Shown here: piece by piece, positions 35,966 to 48,110 of the stretch
How the letters are laid out: every line of letters begins with the position of its first letter
How positions within the stretch are numbered: position 1 is the stretch's first letter
Assembly (NCBI GenBank): GCA_029962745.1
Contig: CM057171.1
Coordinates: forward strand, 2,391,799 to 2,455,798
Direction of reading: 5' to 3'
From: Echinometra lucunter
Taxonomy: Eukaryota; Echinodermata; Echinoidea; Camarodonta; Echinometridae
DNA length: 64,000 nucleotides
Program-made: the position numbers and the translations under genes
The notes under the pieces: generated by a model
Database searches by the model: none
What the model was told of the DNA's origin: nothing
What the model saw: only the letters and a program-made list of their open reading frames with translations

Positions 35966-36035
35966 TCACGAAATTCAAGATATGAATCTTGAAATATCAC
36001 TGCCTATATAGCGGTACGAACTTTATATTCTTTAG

Positions 36036-36097
36036 GCCTGCTTCACATTAGCCAGATTCTCCAGAAAGTTTGAGGATCCATTGATCAAGGAAAGTTG
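36036..36097 (+). CDS. Possible extra exon after the stop (uncertain)
   Basis: Acceptor TATTCTTTAG and a perfect donor (GTTG|GTAAGT) bracket 62 open bases reading ACFTLARFSRKFEDPLIKES. It could be an alternative 3' exon joined by an upstream donor within the last death-domain exon, or a decoy. No later partner exon was found. Confidence 0.25.
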
Positions 36098-36514
36098 GTA
36101 AGTCATTCCTCAAAAAATACAGTGTGTCCGAAAAAAAGGAAACTGGATTTCATGGCAGAAATTTTCACAAATCTCAGTAAATAGTTTCATTGATATTATA
36201 TACAAGTATATAAAAAGCAGTGCTTCTCTTCTTCCACTTGTTGCGTCACTATTAATATTCCTGTTTCACATTACTGAATTCAAAAAAAAAGTGGAAAACG
36301 GTGGAACCAGAATTTCATGTGCACGCGCAAATTAAAAACTGTGAGTTAGTTTTTAGGTTAGTCAACTTAATTATTTTGGAAAAAAGAAACACATCAAGTA
36401 AGAATTCACAATTTTCTCTTTTACAGTGATATCTCGTGTGTAAAAATGAATGAAATATGCAGGAGAACAAGTAAAATGAAAAGATGCTTGATTTCTCCCG
36501 AATGATTCGAGTAG

Positions 36515-37403
36515 GGGAACCCGGGGCAAAACGGAACACGGGGCAAAAGCGAAACACGCCCATTAAAATTAATATTTATGCTGTCCTCTAAGGCTCATGC
36601 ACTAAGAACACTGCCTGGATGCTACACCGGAACCGTGCAAATAAGTCAGGAATGTGTGCTTTATTTAGCAAATGTCTTACATCTGAACCAATAATTTATA
36701 CAAATATATGACGTGATAAATCACTGTGCTTATGCTGAATTGTCCCGAAAGCCATATTAATTATGAATGGCCTTATGCTTACTTTATACATGGTACCAGG
36801 TCTAGCAATTATTAGCCCAAAATGACAGTGATGCATGCCGGGGGAAAAGTCCCGTGGTCAGGGTAAAGTGGAAGGGGCAGAGTGGAACACATTGTATATA
36901 TTGCATTCACACATAATATCAAGTATTGCTTGATAAACCACAATAATTGCAAATAACCGCAAATTACAATTGTCCTAATGATTAAAGCTGTTACCCTTTC
37001 TTAATATAATCTTGAAAATCATGTCATGAAAATCAAGGTTTTCAGATTACTCCATTCCGCCACAAAGGAAACTGAAAATTTCAAACTATGCACGTAATAA
37101 TATTGTTCAAATGATTAAGGTGTTAGCTTATCTTAACACTTTTATCTAGATTACCAGGAGATAAATGGTTTCCAGATGGGAAGTGTTCCATTTTGTCCCG
37201 AAATTCCGGGGTAAAGTGGGATTTTTCTACTTTTTTCAAGTTCATGGCTTTTAATAAAACTGGGTATTTGAGAAACATTGGTAGTGTCGTTTTTTGTGGT
37301 AGTCCTAAGGTATTATTATAAACCAGAAGTTTTGCTTTGCTCTGCTTTGTATTCCCGTTTGGCTTGACAAAGATTTTGGGCCGCTTTGCCCCGGATTCCA
37401 TCT
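36515..37403. mobile_element. TIR element, ends reading GGGGCAAAACGG-type
   Basis: The left end carries GGGGAACCCGGGGCAAAACG; the right end reads GCCGCTTTGCCCCGGATTCC. Inner words GTCCCG and GGGGTAAAGTGG recur. About 890 bases, non-coding. The minus-strand frame at 37123-37401 is part of this element. Confidence 0.6.
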
Positions 37404-38900
37404 TTTATGATCTGCAGCTGACAATGAATCCACTCCTTGAATAAATATACACACACATTGAGGATAAAAAGGAAAATTAGAGAAATTAGAAATTAGATAC
37501 TGTACTTGAACAGTTATAGACTTAAGAATATTTTAGTAAATATTCACTATACCTTTAAGTCTTTAGATGTATAAAGGTAAACTATTTTCTGTAAAGAGAT
37601 GTCAACCATGTGAAGAAAAGCAAATAATTATTGTTAACATGGTACAGAAACAAACCATTTGTTATTTCCACTGTACATATTAAAACAATCGTTATGTAAT
37701 GGTATACGAAACAGAAATATGTAAATTAACCTTACCATTTATGTATCATTTCAGCTTTTAACCATGCAATACCACAGGGACATAATGTAGTATGAAGCCT
37801 GTACGTGTAATAGTATTACCGACCACTTAACAGTTTCCCATCCCACTACAGAAAAGATTCTCAATAAGTGCCTAGAAATGTTACTGACATATGGAGAAAA
37901 TACTACTTAAGAAAGTCTACTGACTTTGAAGTTCTTGAATCCACGCCAATCTGCAATGGCCGTCAGAACAATAAAGCCTTTTAGATTTTTAAAGAAAAAA
38001 AGATGGTGTCTTATTACCTTACGATTTGTCGATGAAATGATTCAAAATTTAGATAAAAATAAGCCATATTTGAAATCAAATACAATTCTAAATGATGCCG
38101 GAGATGTTAATTACCAACATTTGTATCGTTTGCAGATAAAATACAACTCCCAAAAATGTCATTTTAAAGGTATTTTTCCATGGCAGACGTTTTGTATCTT
38201 CTGCTTTCCGTGTAAAAGCTGCATATTTTGTGGACGCGCCTGTGGAGATGGCTTATACCAAAGTTGACCCTAAGCGTCTTTGAATACTATTAAAAATAAC
38301 CACATTATCTTTGTCATTAAAATTGTCTGGACACTAAATTTTCAGAGATTTTCCTTAAATATATTCCGATTGTATTCGCAACTCCCGTAAAGATCACGCG
38401 CATCACGGTATCGTCGCGCAAAGGCGAAATATTGAGGTTAGCTGTGTGCGCATTAAGATTTCTCCACGCGTGCGATAGCGCATGATATACGCCTTTTCCT
38501 CCGCGTGACAAGCGCAATTAGGTCAATATGCAAAATACGATGACCCTGTGGTACACGTCCTCGTAGTCCCAAAAATAAACATTTTATGGAGAGGTCGGTA
38601 ATATGACTGGTCGGCATGAGGTACACTGGTCTAACTTCAATGTACGAATGCTCTAACCTATAAAATTGTTTGATCATTAGGAGTGTCATATGGAGGATAT
38701 TGACTCAAGCCCAAGTTTTCATGAATTCTGTAATGTGATTGGTCAATTTGTCTGAGAGACAATCCCGTATTTACCTCATTTAGTTTATCAAAAAGATCAA
38801 ACCGGTAATATGAGCCCGTATCCCCTGTCCGATGTTTCGTTTTTGTGTTAACGTTTTGTAATGTTTTTCTATCGTTGTGCACATGCGCAGAGGCGATTTC
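37404..38900. other. No feature supported
   Basis: AT-rich sequence with AATAAA at 37440 and 37970 that could serve the upstream gene. The 113-residue open frame at 37926-38267 has no recognisable domain. CG-containing words cluster at 38390-38520 without clear structure. Confidence 0.5.
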
Positions 38901-38927
38901 AACCACTGGATATGAGGCCGTATTCCA

Positions 38928-39150
38928 TGGAAGCTATAGCTTCCATACACATATAATTTATGTGTGCACACACTGCATATACAATATATGTGGTGAAGTG
39001 TGTACATCATGTTCACAGTGTATGTGTACACATACACACACAATGTATTGTGGGTGTGTATTGTATCGTATGTGTATTGTATTGTATGTGTATTGCATTG
39101 TATTGCATTGTATGTGTATTGCGTGTTGTATGTGTATTGTATTATAATTA
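38928..39150. repeat. Palindrome and TGTATTG-type low-complexity tract
   Basis: TGGAAGCTATAGCTTCCA (38928-38945) is a perfect 18-base palindrome. It is followed by TG-rich DNA and a repeat of TGTATTG and TGTATTGCATTG words at 39040-39150. Confidence 0.85.
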
Positions 39151-39184
39151 TGTGTGCAATGTGTACACTTTAAGAGATAAAAGC

Positions 39185-39249
39185 GTTACACCCTGCTTGT
39201 TCTTACGGAATACGGGAAATATTTACGTTATCTACAAGCAGGGTGTAAC
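39185..39249. repeat. Perfect 16-base inverted repeat
   Basis: GTTACACCCTGCTTGT (39185-39200) and its exact inverse ACAAGCAGGGTGTAAC (39234-39249) are separated by 33 bases. Probably the ends of a tiny MITE. Confidence 0.85.
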
Positions 39250-39567
39250 TAATAGTATTTCCATATTCCTTTTTAACAGAAGAGATAAATATTTTCTTAT
39301 TAAAGAGATGAATACATTCAATTCAATATTTGGCTAAGTACTTTACCCTAAATATGATACCTAGGAGGAGGACTTGATTGGCCGGCATAGGTTTTTATAC
39401 GCAGTCATCATGAGCTGCGCAGAATTATAGCGCGCTTATTTCGAGCGTAGATGCGACATGTTAATTGCGCATTGAAAATATGACGTCACAGTGACGGTAA
39501 GAATTTTGGCTTAAAGTTGGCTTACTAAAGTAAAATTCAAAGCATTGAATTGAATATGACTCGAGCA

Positions 39568-40388
39568 AATTTCTTAGCCGAGTAGAATACTTAGTAAAAG
39601 TTTTACTTAATCCAAGTATTGAATCGAATACCGGCCCTGGAAGACAAAAATGGATATTTATATCATGACATTGTTTGTAACGAATGTATGATATGCGCTT
39701 CTTGTAATCAAATATATTCATGCCATCAAATAATCATATGTAAATTTTTCAATTCTTAATAATCTAACTTGCATACTGAGCATGCTAAGCAGTAAGCACT
39801 ACGTATATCATCTTTGGCGGTACAGTAATCACATGCCCTTATGCGTGTGCATGTGTGATATTCAGGGGAGCGTTTCATCAACATTACAGTTGTCAGATCT
39901 GACCTCTTTCCTTGATTTCGATTGGCCGAGAAGCATCGTTACTATTGCAACTGTCGGATAAAACAGACTTTGTCGGATAAAACATCCGACAAGTCCTTTC
40001 ATGAAATGCTCCCCAGATGTAGTTATCAACTTTATTTGCACATCATTTGTATTGTTAATTTCTTAGCCGAGTAGAATACTTAGTAAAAGTTTTACTTAAT
40101 CCAAGTATTGAATCGAATACCGGCCCTGAAAGACAAAAATGGATATTTATATCATGTTTGTAACGAATGAATGACATGCTCTTCTTGTAATCAAATGTAT
40201 TCATGTCATCAAATAATCATATGTATATTTTTCAATTCTTGATAATCTAACTTGCATACTGAGCATGCTAAGCAGTAAGTACTACGTATATCATCTTTGC
40301 CGGTACAGTAATCACATACCCTTATGCGTGTGCATGTATGATATTCTGATGTAGTCATCAACTTTATTTGCACATCATTTGTATTGTT
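39568..40388. repeat. Tandem duplication, copy 1 interrupted by a MITE
   Basis: Copy 1 is 39568-40056 and copy 2 is 40057-40388, both starting AATTTCTTAGCCGAGTAG. Copy 1 is longer almost entirely because of an insertion at 39865-40014. The copies otherwise differ by few substitutions and one 6-base indel. Confidence 0.92.
39865..40014. mobile_element. 150-base MITE inside duplication copy 1
   Basis: Ends GGGGAGCGTTTCAT and ATGAAATGCTCCCC are inverted with one mismatch. The site is empty in copy 2 (ATATTCTGATG near 40340-40350). No clear target duplication is visible. Confidence 0.85.
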
Positions 40389-41140
40389 AAGCATTTCTAA
40401 AAGTGTACAGTAAAGAGGCTCAATGTTTCCTTATTTGATTGGGATTTGTTTTGTTCATTTGTGTAAATAATGTCCAGCATAGAAAATGTACTAAAACCTT
40501 TTTCCAAGCAAAAAATTGCCACTATACTCAACTATTTTTTTTACGTAACCTAAGGACGTAAATATTCATGATCACAACCCCAACGACTTTATGGGAGCTC
40601 ATGAATGCAATCAAACATAGAACATTACATTATGACGCACGATGCATTAAAGATAAGTATCTTGCTATAAAACGCTTATTCTGTGAAAATTGTTTCCGAT
40701 GTCTTGCAACACTATACACATTCAGTGGTATTTACAGTTCGTTTTACATTAAGTTGAATAAAGATGTCAATTTTATTGCTACATTAAATACTGACTTTCA
40801 ACAAGACATAAGGCATGTCATACTATTTAAATCCCTTAAAACTGCTGTCTATTGTTTGGACTATTTTCTTAAGTCCACAATATGTTATAATATCTTTCGT
40901 GAAAATAGATTACATGTTTTGTATATACAAATTCATATGACACCTAAATAGATCCTTGTCACTTGATTGGTTGTTTGATATTGATCATTTATCCCATTTT
41001 ACTATTACGTCATCATTCATGCAATCGTGGCTCCATTTACCGTTTGCAATCTTGGACCCATGCGATTTGCTCCATTTGCACGCACGCCGAGAGCCCGGTA
41101 CACTGCGTACGTAAAACGCTTGCGTTTGCAGTGTGCATGC
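40389..41140. other. No feature supported
   Basis: AT-rich. Contains a 127-residue open frame (40568-40951) with no domain, no repeat signature and no convincing splice context. Left unannotated. Confidence 0.5.
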
Positions 41141-41141
41141 G

Positions 41142-41207
<66 letters not shown>

Positions 41208-41215
41208 TTATTTAT
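41141..41215. repeat. (ATT)n microsatellite
   Basis: About 22 uninterrupted ATT units, read as leucine on one strand and isoleucine on the other. Not coding. Confidence 0.97.
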
Positions 41216-41559
41216 TTGACAAGATTTAAAAAAAAAAAAAGCACAGGTACAGTACATCAATAGCAGCAGACAAGCATATTGACGGACAGCGTGTCATATA
41301 GGTGTCATATAAAACAAATAATGATTTTTTTTTTTTCATTCGTGCAATGGACAGAATATTTCATTCGGTGAAAGACGAAATTATTGATCCATTCAACGAG
41401 GTGCGTTCATTATTTGTAGAATATTGTATATTGTGTTCTTGTTTTTGCTACTAATTTTATGTGGTTCAAATAACATTAATAAAAGAGACTAGATGTGGAA
41501 TTACTGCCATACAAAGTGAGTTTGTAATCATCATTATTTTTTTTTTATTTGAGCTTGTG

Positions 41560-41700
41560 TGTATGTATATGTAGTGTGGATGTGTGTGTGTGTGTACATG
41601 TTGTTTGTTGTGAGGGTGAGTGTGTGTGCATTGATGAGGGTGCGTCTTGTGTTTTGCTAGGGTTGTGTGTGTGCGTGTTTGCGTGTGTGTTTACATGTAT
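41560..41700. repeat. Imperfect (TG)n-rich tract
   Basis: Interrupted GTGTGTG runs over about 140 bases. The rest of 41.7-42.6 kb holds a GTTGTTGTT run (42074-42093) and a G-run (42415-42428), and nothing else recognised. Confidence 0.85.
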
Positions 41701-42652
41701 GCATATTATTTGTAATGTCTTTTATGTAATTCTGTTATCTATTTTGTATGTTGACTGTCGTCATATCTATTTATGTTAAGTATGTAAACTGATCCTATCA
41801 GCTTTGCTGCTGATTAGTATTTTCATATACCAATAAATAAAAATAAATAAATAAAATTATTATTTTGTTTGGCGTCACCTGTGCCCGGGAGGCGACAAGC
41901 GAACTGAATCACTGTAACCCGCAGGTTTCTCCTCCCGATATAACTGATTGGGGGTGTGCAGGTGGACCAATACACCGGGATTTCCCCCTACTCTTGTATT
42001 GTATTGGATGTTACTATTATTTTTTCTTCAGTTATATATTACACAATCGTTATGATCATTACATTACAGAACATTGTTGTTGTTGTTGTTGTTTTTTTCT
42101 AAATCATGTCGATGAGAGCATCGAAGCTCAGGTTAATGCATATCAAGACTTGATACAATGATGCTTCTTCTCTTCAGAACCCTTGGTTACCAATTATCCA
42201 AAACACTTGCTGAAATAGTGGAATCCTATTTGCATACATTATTTGTTGCTATGTGGGGCTAGTTTCTTGCAAGCTTTTTATTTTTCATGGGAGACTCTTG
42301 TTCAACAGATATGCATCAAAGAAGTATACAGGTCTATCAAGACAAACGAAGGGTGAAAATGAAAATACACTGAAAGTAAATGAGAAAAATAACAGAAAGT
42401 CCAGATATATGTGTGGGGGGGGGGGGGGTGTTCCACCCACATGAACTATTTTTCTTACCTTCTGAATAGAGAATGACCCATCATTCTTAAATACACGAGG
42501 ATAAAAGAAAGTTCATCAACATAATGAAAAAAGAGGTAAAGGGAAGAAAGAAAAAAAAAGGCACCATCAAATTGTCCTGCACTGTGCCAACTTTCGAGCA
42601 AGAAATATTTCTTTGCCTATGCTCGACTTAGTTTAAATGTGATTGAAATATT

Positions 42653-43527
42653 TGAAGAGCTTCCAAAAGATAGCCTACTACATCCATTTTTTTTTATCAA
42701 AATTGATTTTTAGCATTAACTTACTTACTTTCAACAGCTCTGTCAACTTATACTACCAAAAAGCTGAATTTCTAATTGGAAAGTTCTTTTTTAAAATGGC
42801 AGTTAAATATCAGTTCGGTTCCAAAATATACTATATCCATTTAGTTCGGTTCCGAAAAGTACTACATCCACCCAAATAAAAGAATAATCAATTGATTATA
42901 AATAAATCTGTGGACTCAGATTTTTGTAAAGGGTGGTTTTTCTATTGTATCATACAGTAGTACAGTCAGCGAAGGTATTATTCCCAACTGACATTGCTAT
43001 GATAATAAACAACGTTTTTCTTAGAACTTGGATTTATGGATGTAGTACCTTTTGGAACCGAACTCTTCATGAATTTTATTCAAATATTTTATATGACAAA
43101 ACTTTCCCAAATTCTTCTGCGATTCCAGCTTTGCTCGACAGCTATTTGATTTTTATAAATGGATTAAATAATAATGAAATCATTGCAGAATTTGTCGCCC
43201 TTTAACATGAAAGGGACATTCCTATGAGATTTAGCACAAACGTAATTGTACAGTTTGAGAAATTTCGTTTAAAAAAGTACTACATCTTGTTTCGGTTCCA
43301 ATAGGTGCTACATCTGGTCAAATAAAAATATGATAAATTGATTACTAATAAATCTGTGCACTTACATTTTTTTAAAAGTGGTTTTACTTGTTTATCATAC
43401 AGTAGTACAATCAGCGAAAGTATCATTCCAAACTGACATTGCTAACTATGATAATTACAAATTCATGTGTTTTCTCGGTCAGAACTTGGATTTATAGATG
43501 TAGTACTTTTTGGAACCGAACTCTTCA
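42653..43527. mobile_element. TIR element with repeated TACTACATCC words
   Basis: Starts TGAAGAG...TTCCAAAAG and ends GGAACCGAACTCTTCA. GTTCCAAAAAGTACTACATC-type words occur about six times in both orientations. A direct duplication of roughly 200-250 bases (42.84-43.08 and 43.29-43.53 kb) is internal. Layout mirrors the 25.3-26.2 kb element. Confidence 0.78.
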
Positions 43528-43589
43528 TATAATTATTGATTCTTTGTGTTATGTTTGAACGCAGAAATAAATTTTCAAACAAACAAAAT

Positions 43590-44103
43590 AAGAGCGATTG
43601 CTGATCGAGAACACCTTGTTTCTAGATTTTATGAGCGAGCAAAATGGATTTTCTTTATAATGAGAACAGGTTCAAGTGTATTGCTACTCCCAGCTCGTGG
43701 TTTTAGTAAAGTACAAATTATAAGCATCTTCTTTTCTGACAAAGGTTGTGATATAGGGATAGGCTAACAGTCACAGGCCGCTATCTCCTGAAATTCCTCC
43801 ATTTTAGGTCAAGTTGGTCAACTTGCTGCTCGAATCCTTGCAGTTATACTAACATTTTATGAGGAGGAGAAATGCATAAACAATGGATAGACAGACAAGA
43901 TGAAAACGTATTTCCTTTCTTTAAAATGGCATTGGTTAAGGTACTGAAACTGCGAGCGAGCGAAGCGAGTGCTTCCAGGTGTTTTACTTTTTTCATTCCT
44001 CTTTCTCCTTTCCCTTTTTTTTTTTTTACTGTATTATTTCTTTTTAAAAAGCGGGGGTATCTGTTCATACCGTCCCCCTCCCCTCTCGAAAAAGTGGGGG
44101 TAG

Positions 44104-44141
<38 letters not shown>

Positions 44142-44180
44142 CCTCATCCCCCCCCCCCCCCCCCCGGGATTTACGCCAGT
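43590..44180. repeat. Dispersed repeat with GCGAGCGAAGCGAG and GGATTTACGCCAGTG
   Basis: Matches 30500-30985 in the same order: TTTTAGGTCAA, CTTGCTGCTCGAATCCTTG, then GCGAGCGAAGCGAGTGCTTC, a C-run and GGGATTTACGCCAGTG. A (TA)n run (44106-44138) sits inside. Shorter pieces occur at 44520-44650 and, inverted, at 47560-47700. Confidence 0.75.
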
Positions 44181-45950
44181 GTTTGAAAGTCTTAAGTGGT
44201 GTTGTTTTTTGTACATGCCATTACCCGGTTAATAACTAATTTCTTCTTTAAAAAAAGGGTATGTTATGTCTCTTTGTACCCCGAAATCAAGGGGGACATT
44301 TCCCCATGATGATTTAACTATCTCCTCCATAATACCAATGAAAAGTTTCGAATAAACATGTACGGGAGATTTTTCTAAATAAAGTAGGAATTATCGGGAT
44401 CTTCTACATCGTCTATTCTAGTCCTGTCTGTGGTCTTTGTGATCTCAAATAAAAATTTTACTACTACAACCGTACGGTTTTTTTTTTTTAATTTATTTAA
44501 AATAATAATACAAATGATCGACTAAAATAATATTTATTCTTTGAAAAGTAAGGGGATATTTGTACACAGCATCCCTCTCCCTTAAAAGTGGGGGCTATAT
44601 ATACCTCCTACCCCCCCCCCCCCCACAAGGATTTACGCCAGTGCTTTTGTCTTTCAAAACTATACTTCTCTGGAACCAAGCTATTCATTGTCCACTGTAA
44701 CATGTCAGAGTCCTGAATCAAGGGCTCTGTTCAATATACGCAAAGAGCGCCCTCTGTAGTTTAATTTTGCACTGTCATGACAATTTTGGCCGATGGAAGT
44801 TGCTGCTGCATCAGAGCTCTGACCGAATAAGATGAAGGAAGAAAAAAAGAAACGAAAAATGAGAAAATAATGAGAGAGAGAGAGAGAGGGTAGGGGGACG
44901 GCAGGAATTATCCCCTTGCGAGTTCTATAAAGTCTGGGTAAGAGATAATACCTCTACCGATTGTCAAGATGTTTGTGGGGGAGGGTAAATTTATTGGAAA
45001 AACTAGGCTATTATGCACCATAACTCGAGTTTTCTAACCATTTTGGCAACACCCTCGCTCGTGCGCTTCGTTATGAAAATAAAGATTTTACAAATTCACA
45101 AATTTAAAAATGGGTTTGTAATGAATCTTATTATAATGCTCTGATATTCAGAAAACTACACCAACTTCACTCCTTCCGGTCTAGAAAATGAAAAGGGGGA
45201 AGAATTGGCAGTCGTCTAAAATCAATTTATGTGGTGAAAATTGGGTATTGGCACTATCTGAAATTCTTGCCCCAAATCATGTCCAAAAAACTAGCTAACA
45301 CTTCTCTAAGGGCAGTCATTTCCTTCAAATATTCAAAAGTCGTACTGACATACGGAATTGGTTTTATTTAAATCCATGTTTTACACCTGGTTTAAACCTC
45401 CGATTTAGATCATGGACTAAAAAAAAAACCTCTTTTGTGAATTCAGGCCCTAAAGTTTACTTGTAGTTCTAGCACGTCTAGACTGCTAGAACCACAAACG
45501 AGCTTGTGGTTCTTACAGGTTTGAAACTACAAGCGAAACTTAGTTTGGCTCAAACTACAAGCAACATTTGAAGTTGAGTTCCTTTCGTTTAAACGTATAG
45601 CTTATGTGAGATATTTCATTCAGCAGTTCAGGAAGGGTCTTCATATAGACCTGTTCAGTTTGGGTGCTGTTTTTATGCTAATGTTTAAATGGGAGGGGGG
45701 GGAGGCTTCAAGCATGTCTTACAGAGGCACTATCATCTCAGTGGACCCGACTCATTGCATAACCATTGGATCATCTTTTCTTTTTTCTTTTTTTTATGGC
45801 TGACACAAACTAAGTTGTTCTGAAACCGAATTTGTCTATAATTTGAAGTCTTGGTATACAATCAGGAGGGAAAGAATTTTCTAGATAACGTGACGTATGA
45901 GCAAATATGTGATAAATAATCAGGAACCCAGGAACTACTGTATGCACCTG

Positions 45951-46064
45951 CAGTGGCGCCGGAACGTTCTGATCAGACAAAAGATTGTAGAGGCAAGCCA
46001 TTGTGTGTTAACAATGGCTTGCCCCTGCAATCCTTTGTCTGATCAGAACGTTCCGGCGCCCATG
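45951..46064. mobile_element. 114-base hAT-type MITE with 8-base target duplication
   Basis: Near-perfect hairpin whose ends are CAGTGGCGCCGGAACG and CATGGGCGCCGGAACG. TGCACCTG lies on both sides (45943-45950, 46065-46072). An 8-base duplication and CA-G ends fit hAT. The centre reads GCAAGCCATTGT and its inverse. Confidence 0.92.
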
Positions 46065-46439
46065 TGCACCTGTTGTGATCTTTCTATTGTCGCACAGACC
46101 AGTTTCGTAATACACGTACATTCAAATTATTTTAATGCAATGATCTTTCTCACCACTTTAGTACAATCCTACTGGATTCACAGATAAGAGATTACATGTA
46201 TTTTGTTTCAACAGTCAGAATCCAGACTGCATTGTTGCTATGTCAGTGAGGAATTCAGTCTTTGTCACATGTCACTCAATGCATTACCCAACACCTACAG
46301 GCTTTGATGTATGCAGTCTTATTATTAGTCATGTAGTAATGTGTTTTCTTTTTTTTTTTTACCACGGGCAGACGCTCCTTGCTTCATTAGTCTGTACTCA
46401 ACTTCATCTCATCCCTTCCAGAGCTTTTCCTTTTCCATC

Positions 46440-46529
46440 ACTTTCTTCTTCTCCTTCTTCTTTTTCTTCTTCTTCTCCTCCTCCCCCTCCTCCTTCTTCT
46501 CCTTCTTCTTCTTCTTCTACTTCTTCTTC

Positions 46530-46561
<32 letters not shown>

Positions 46562-46585
46562 CTTCTTCTTCTTCTTCTTCTTCGA
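46440..46585. repeat. (TTC)n microsatellite
   Basis: About 145 bases of TTC and TCC triplets within the retroposon-like repeat. Long Ser-, Phe- or Glu-rich frames across it are artefacts. The inverted paralogue at 53.4-53.5 kb lacks the expansion. Confidence 0.96.
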
Positions 46586-47029
46586 TACTGCCCACGCCTA
46601 AATACAGGAACCAACCAGTGTCAACTTTGCAGGTTAGCTCTCACATATATTTTCTTTTCTCTTTGTTATTTTATACTGACTCGTCTTGCTTCCTCCTTTC
46701 TATCTTTCTTTCTATACTTCATCTTTCTTTTTTCTCTCCCTCTTGTTTCATTTTCTGGACAGGAAGGGATGAAGTTGGTGTAGTTTTTTGAATATCAGAA
46801 CATTATAACAAGATTCGATACAATCCCATTTTTAGATTTGTAAATTTGTATCTGTGTTTTCATATTGTTATTATAGCTAGTATTATTGTATTTTTCCTAT
46901 AGCTTTGAATGTATTTTGTATTATGTTGCTTGTTTGTCACTCTGCCAGTGGAGGACAAACGTCTTTTTTGTTGTTGTTTTTATGCAGACAATAAACCACC
47001 TTGATTCTTGAATCTTGAATCTTGAAACA

Positions 47030-48110
47030 GAAATGTTCGTTGTGCGTACAAGAATGCTTTATATAAATTATGTAAAGTGCATTCTTTCTTTTGTAAATAC
47101 AACAGCTAGCGGCATGTGAAGGTATTCATGGTGTTATGCAGCTTGTCACTTGGCCCATGAGAATCAGTCTGAATGGGACCTATTTGCTTTAGTCAGGATA
47201 AAGTAGGGTTTACAGACCTGTGAACTAATTTCACGCACGCTTTTTTTTTTATTCTTTCTGACATTGTGAGTAAGCTATGAAGTGATTTACAAGTACACTA
47301 TATGATCCATGTTTAAGTTCTTTGTTCTTCTTTAATTATGATAGTTTCACTGATACCGCGGTACGTATGAAGCCAGGTATGAAGATTCTTGTATTTTTAT
47401 GTTTGTTTGTTTGTTTAAAGTACCCTATATTCATGAGAATTTGTTGCTATATTTTTAATGTTTGTACATATTGATGCCACTGAAATAAAATAACAAACTA
47501 ATATCCCAAACAAACAAAAAACCCACTTATTGAAACAAAGAAGTTTACAAGAGGATTACACAACCATTAGCGCAAATCCTGGGGGAGATGGGGGGGGGGG
47601 GGTGGCGTGTACAAATATCTCCCATTTTTTTTAAAGAAGAAATTATATTTCAATTAATCAGTTAGTAAAATTTTGTTAATCTGGATTTACGCCGGTGTAC
47701 CCGACATAGCAATAACTAATGTATGTTCACTGGATTCGATCTATTTATTATCATAAATATGCATGACAGGTGAACTGAACAGTTGGTAACCAAGGGTTCT
47801 GGAGAGAAACTAAATTTGAATACACTAGTAAACAGGTATATTTGCATCTGTAGATTAATGCACTAGTTGTGGAAAATATTTCTCATAGTATAAAACAGGC
47901 TCCTCCGTTCAGCATGTGATGTTTCCCTACAGAAATGCTTTCCTTTACAAAGTTAATTTACATGCTGCAGTATATTCTTCAGATTTGAATGTATGATTTT
48001 TTGTTGACATTTTCCTTTAAATATTCTTAGAATATTTCCCTTGCATATAGGGTCCTTAATTCATAATAATAGCAAAATATCTATAATTAGTTTTCCATCC
48101 CCCTTTTTCG
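47030..48110. other. Repeat debris, no gene
   Basis: AT-rich with an inverted GGATTTACGCC-type fragment (47560-47700) and a GGTAACCAAGGGTTCTGGAG word (47785-47804) inverse to 42172-42193. No coding feature is supported. Confidence 0.55.

Larger units (their letters stand above)
45020..47030. mobile_element. Retroposon-like repeat, copy 1
   Basis: The 3' end reads AATAAACCACCTTGATTC followed by TTGAATC units, a tail typical of some non-LTR elements. It matches 53053-54850 in inverse orientation and 55618-56150 in direct orientation. The left part contains an inverted short piece of the same family (45060-45200). No protein frame is seen. Confidence 0.7.

Noticed and set aside
37926..38267. 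113-residue frame after the Death/ZU5 gene
   Set aside because: No recognisable domain and no evidence of splicing; AT-rich chance frame.
38960..39337. Cys/Val/Tyr-rich frames
   Set aside because: Produced by the TGTATTG low-complexity tract.
40568..40951. 127-residue open frame starting with ATG
   Set aside because: Could be a small gene, but nothing in it or around it supports expression; composition is like the surrounding AT-rich DNA.
46240..46791. 183-residue frame with Ser/Pro runs and its Glu-rich opposite strand
   Set aside because: It spans the TTC microsatellite inside a retroposon copy; the paralogues do not keep the frame.
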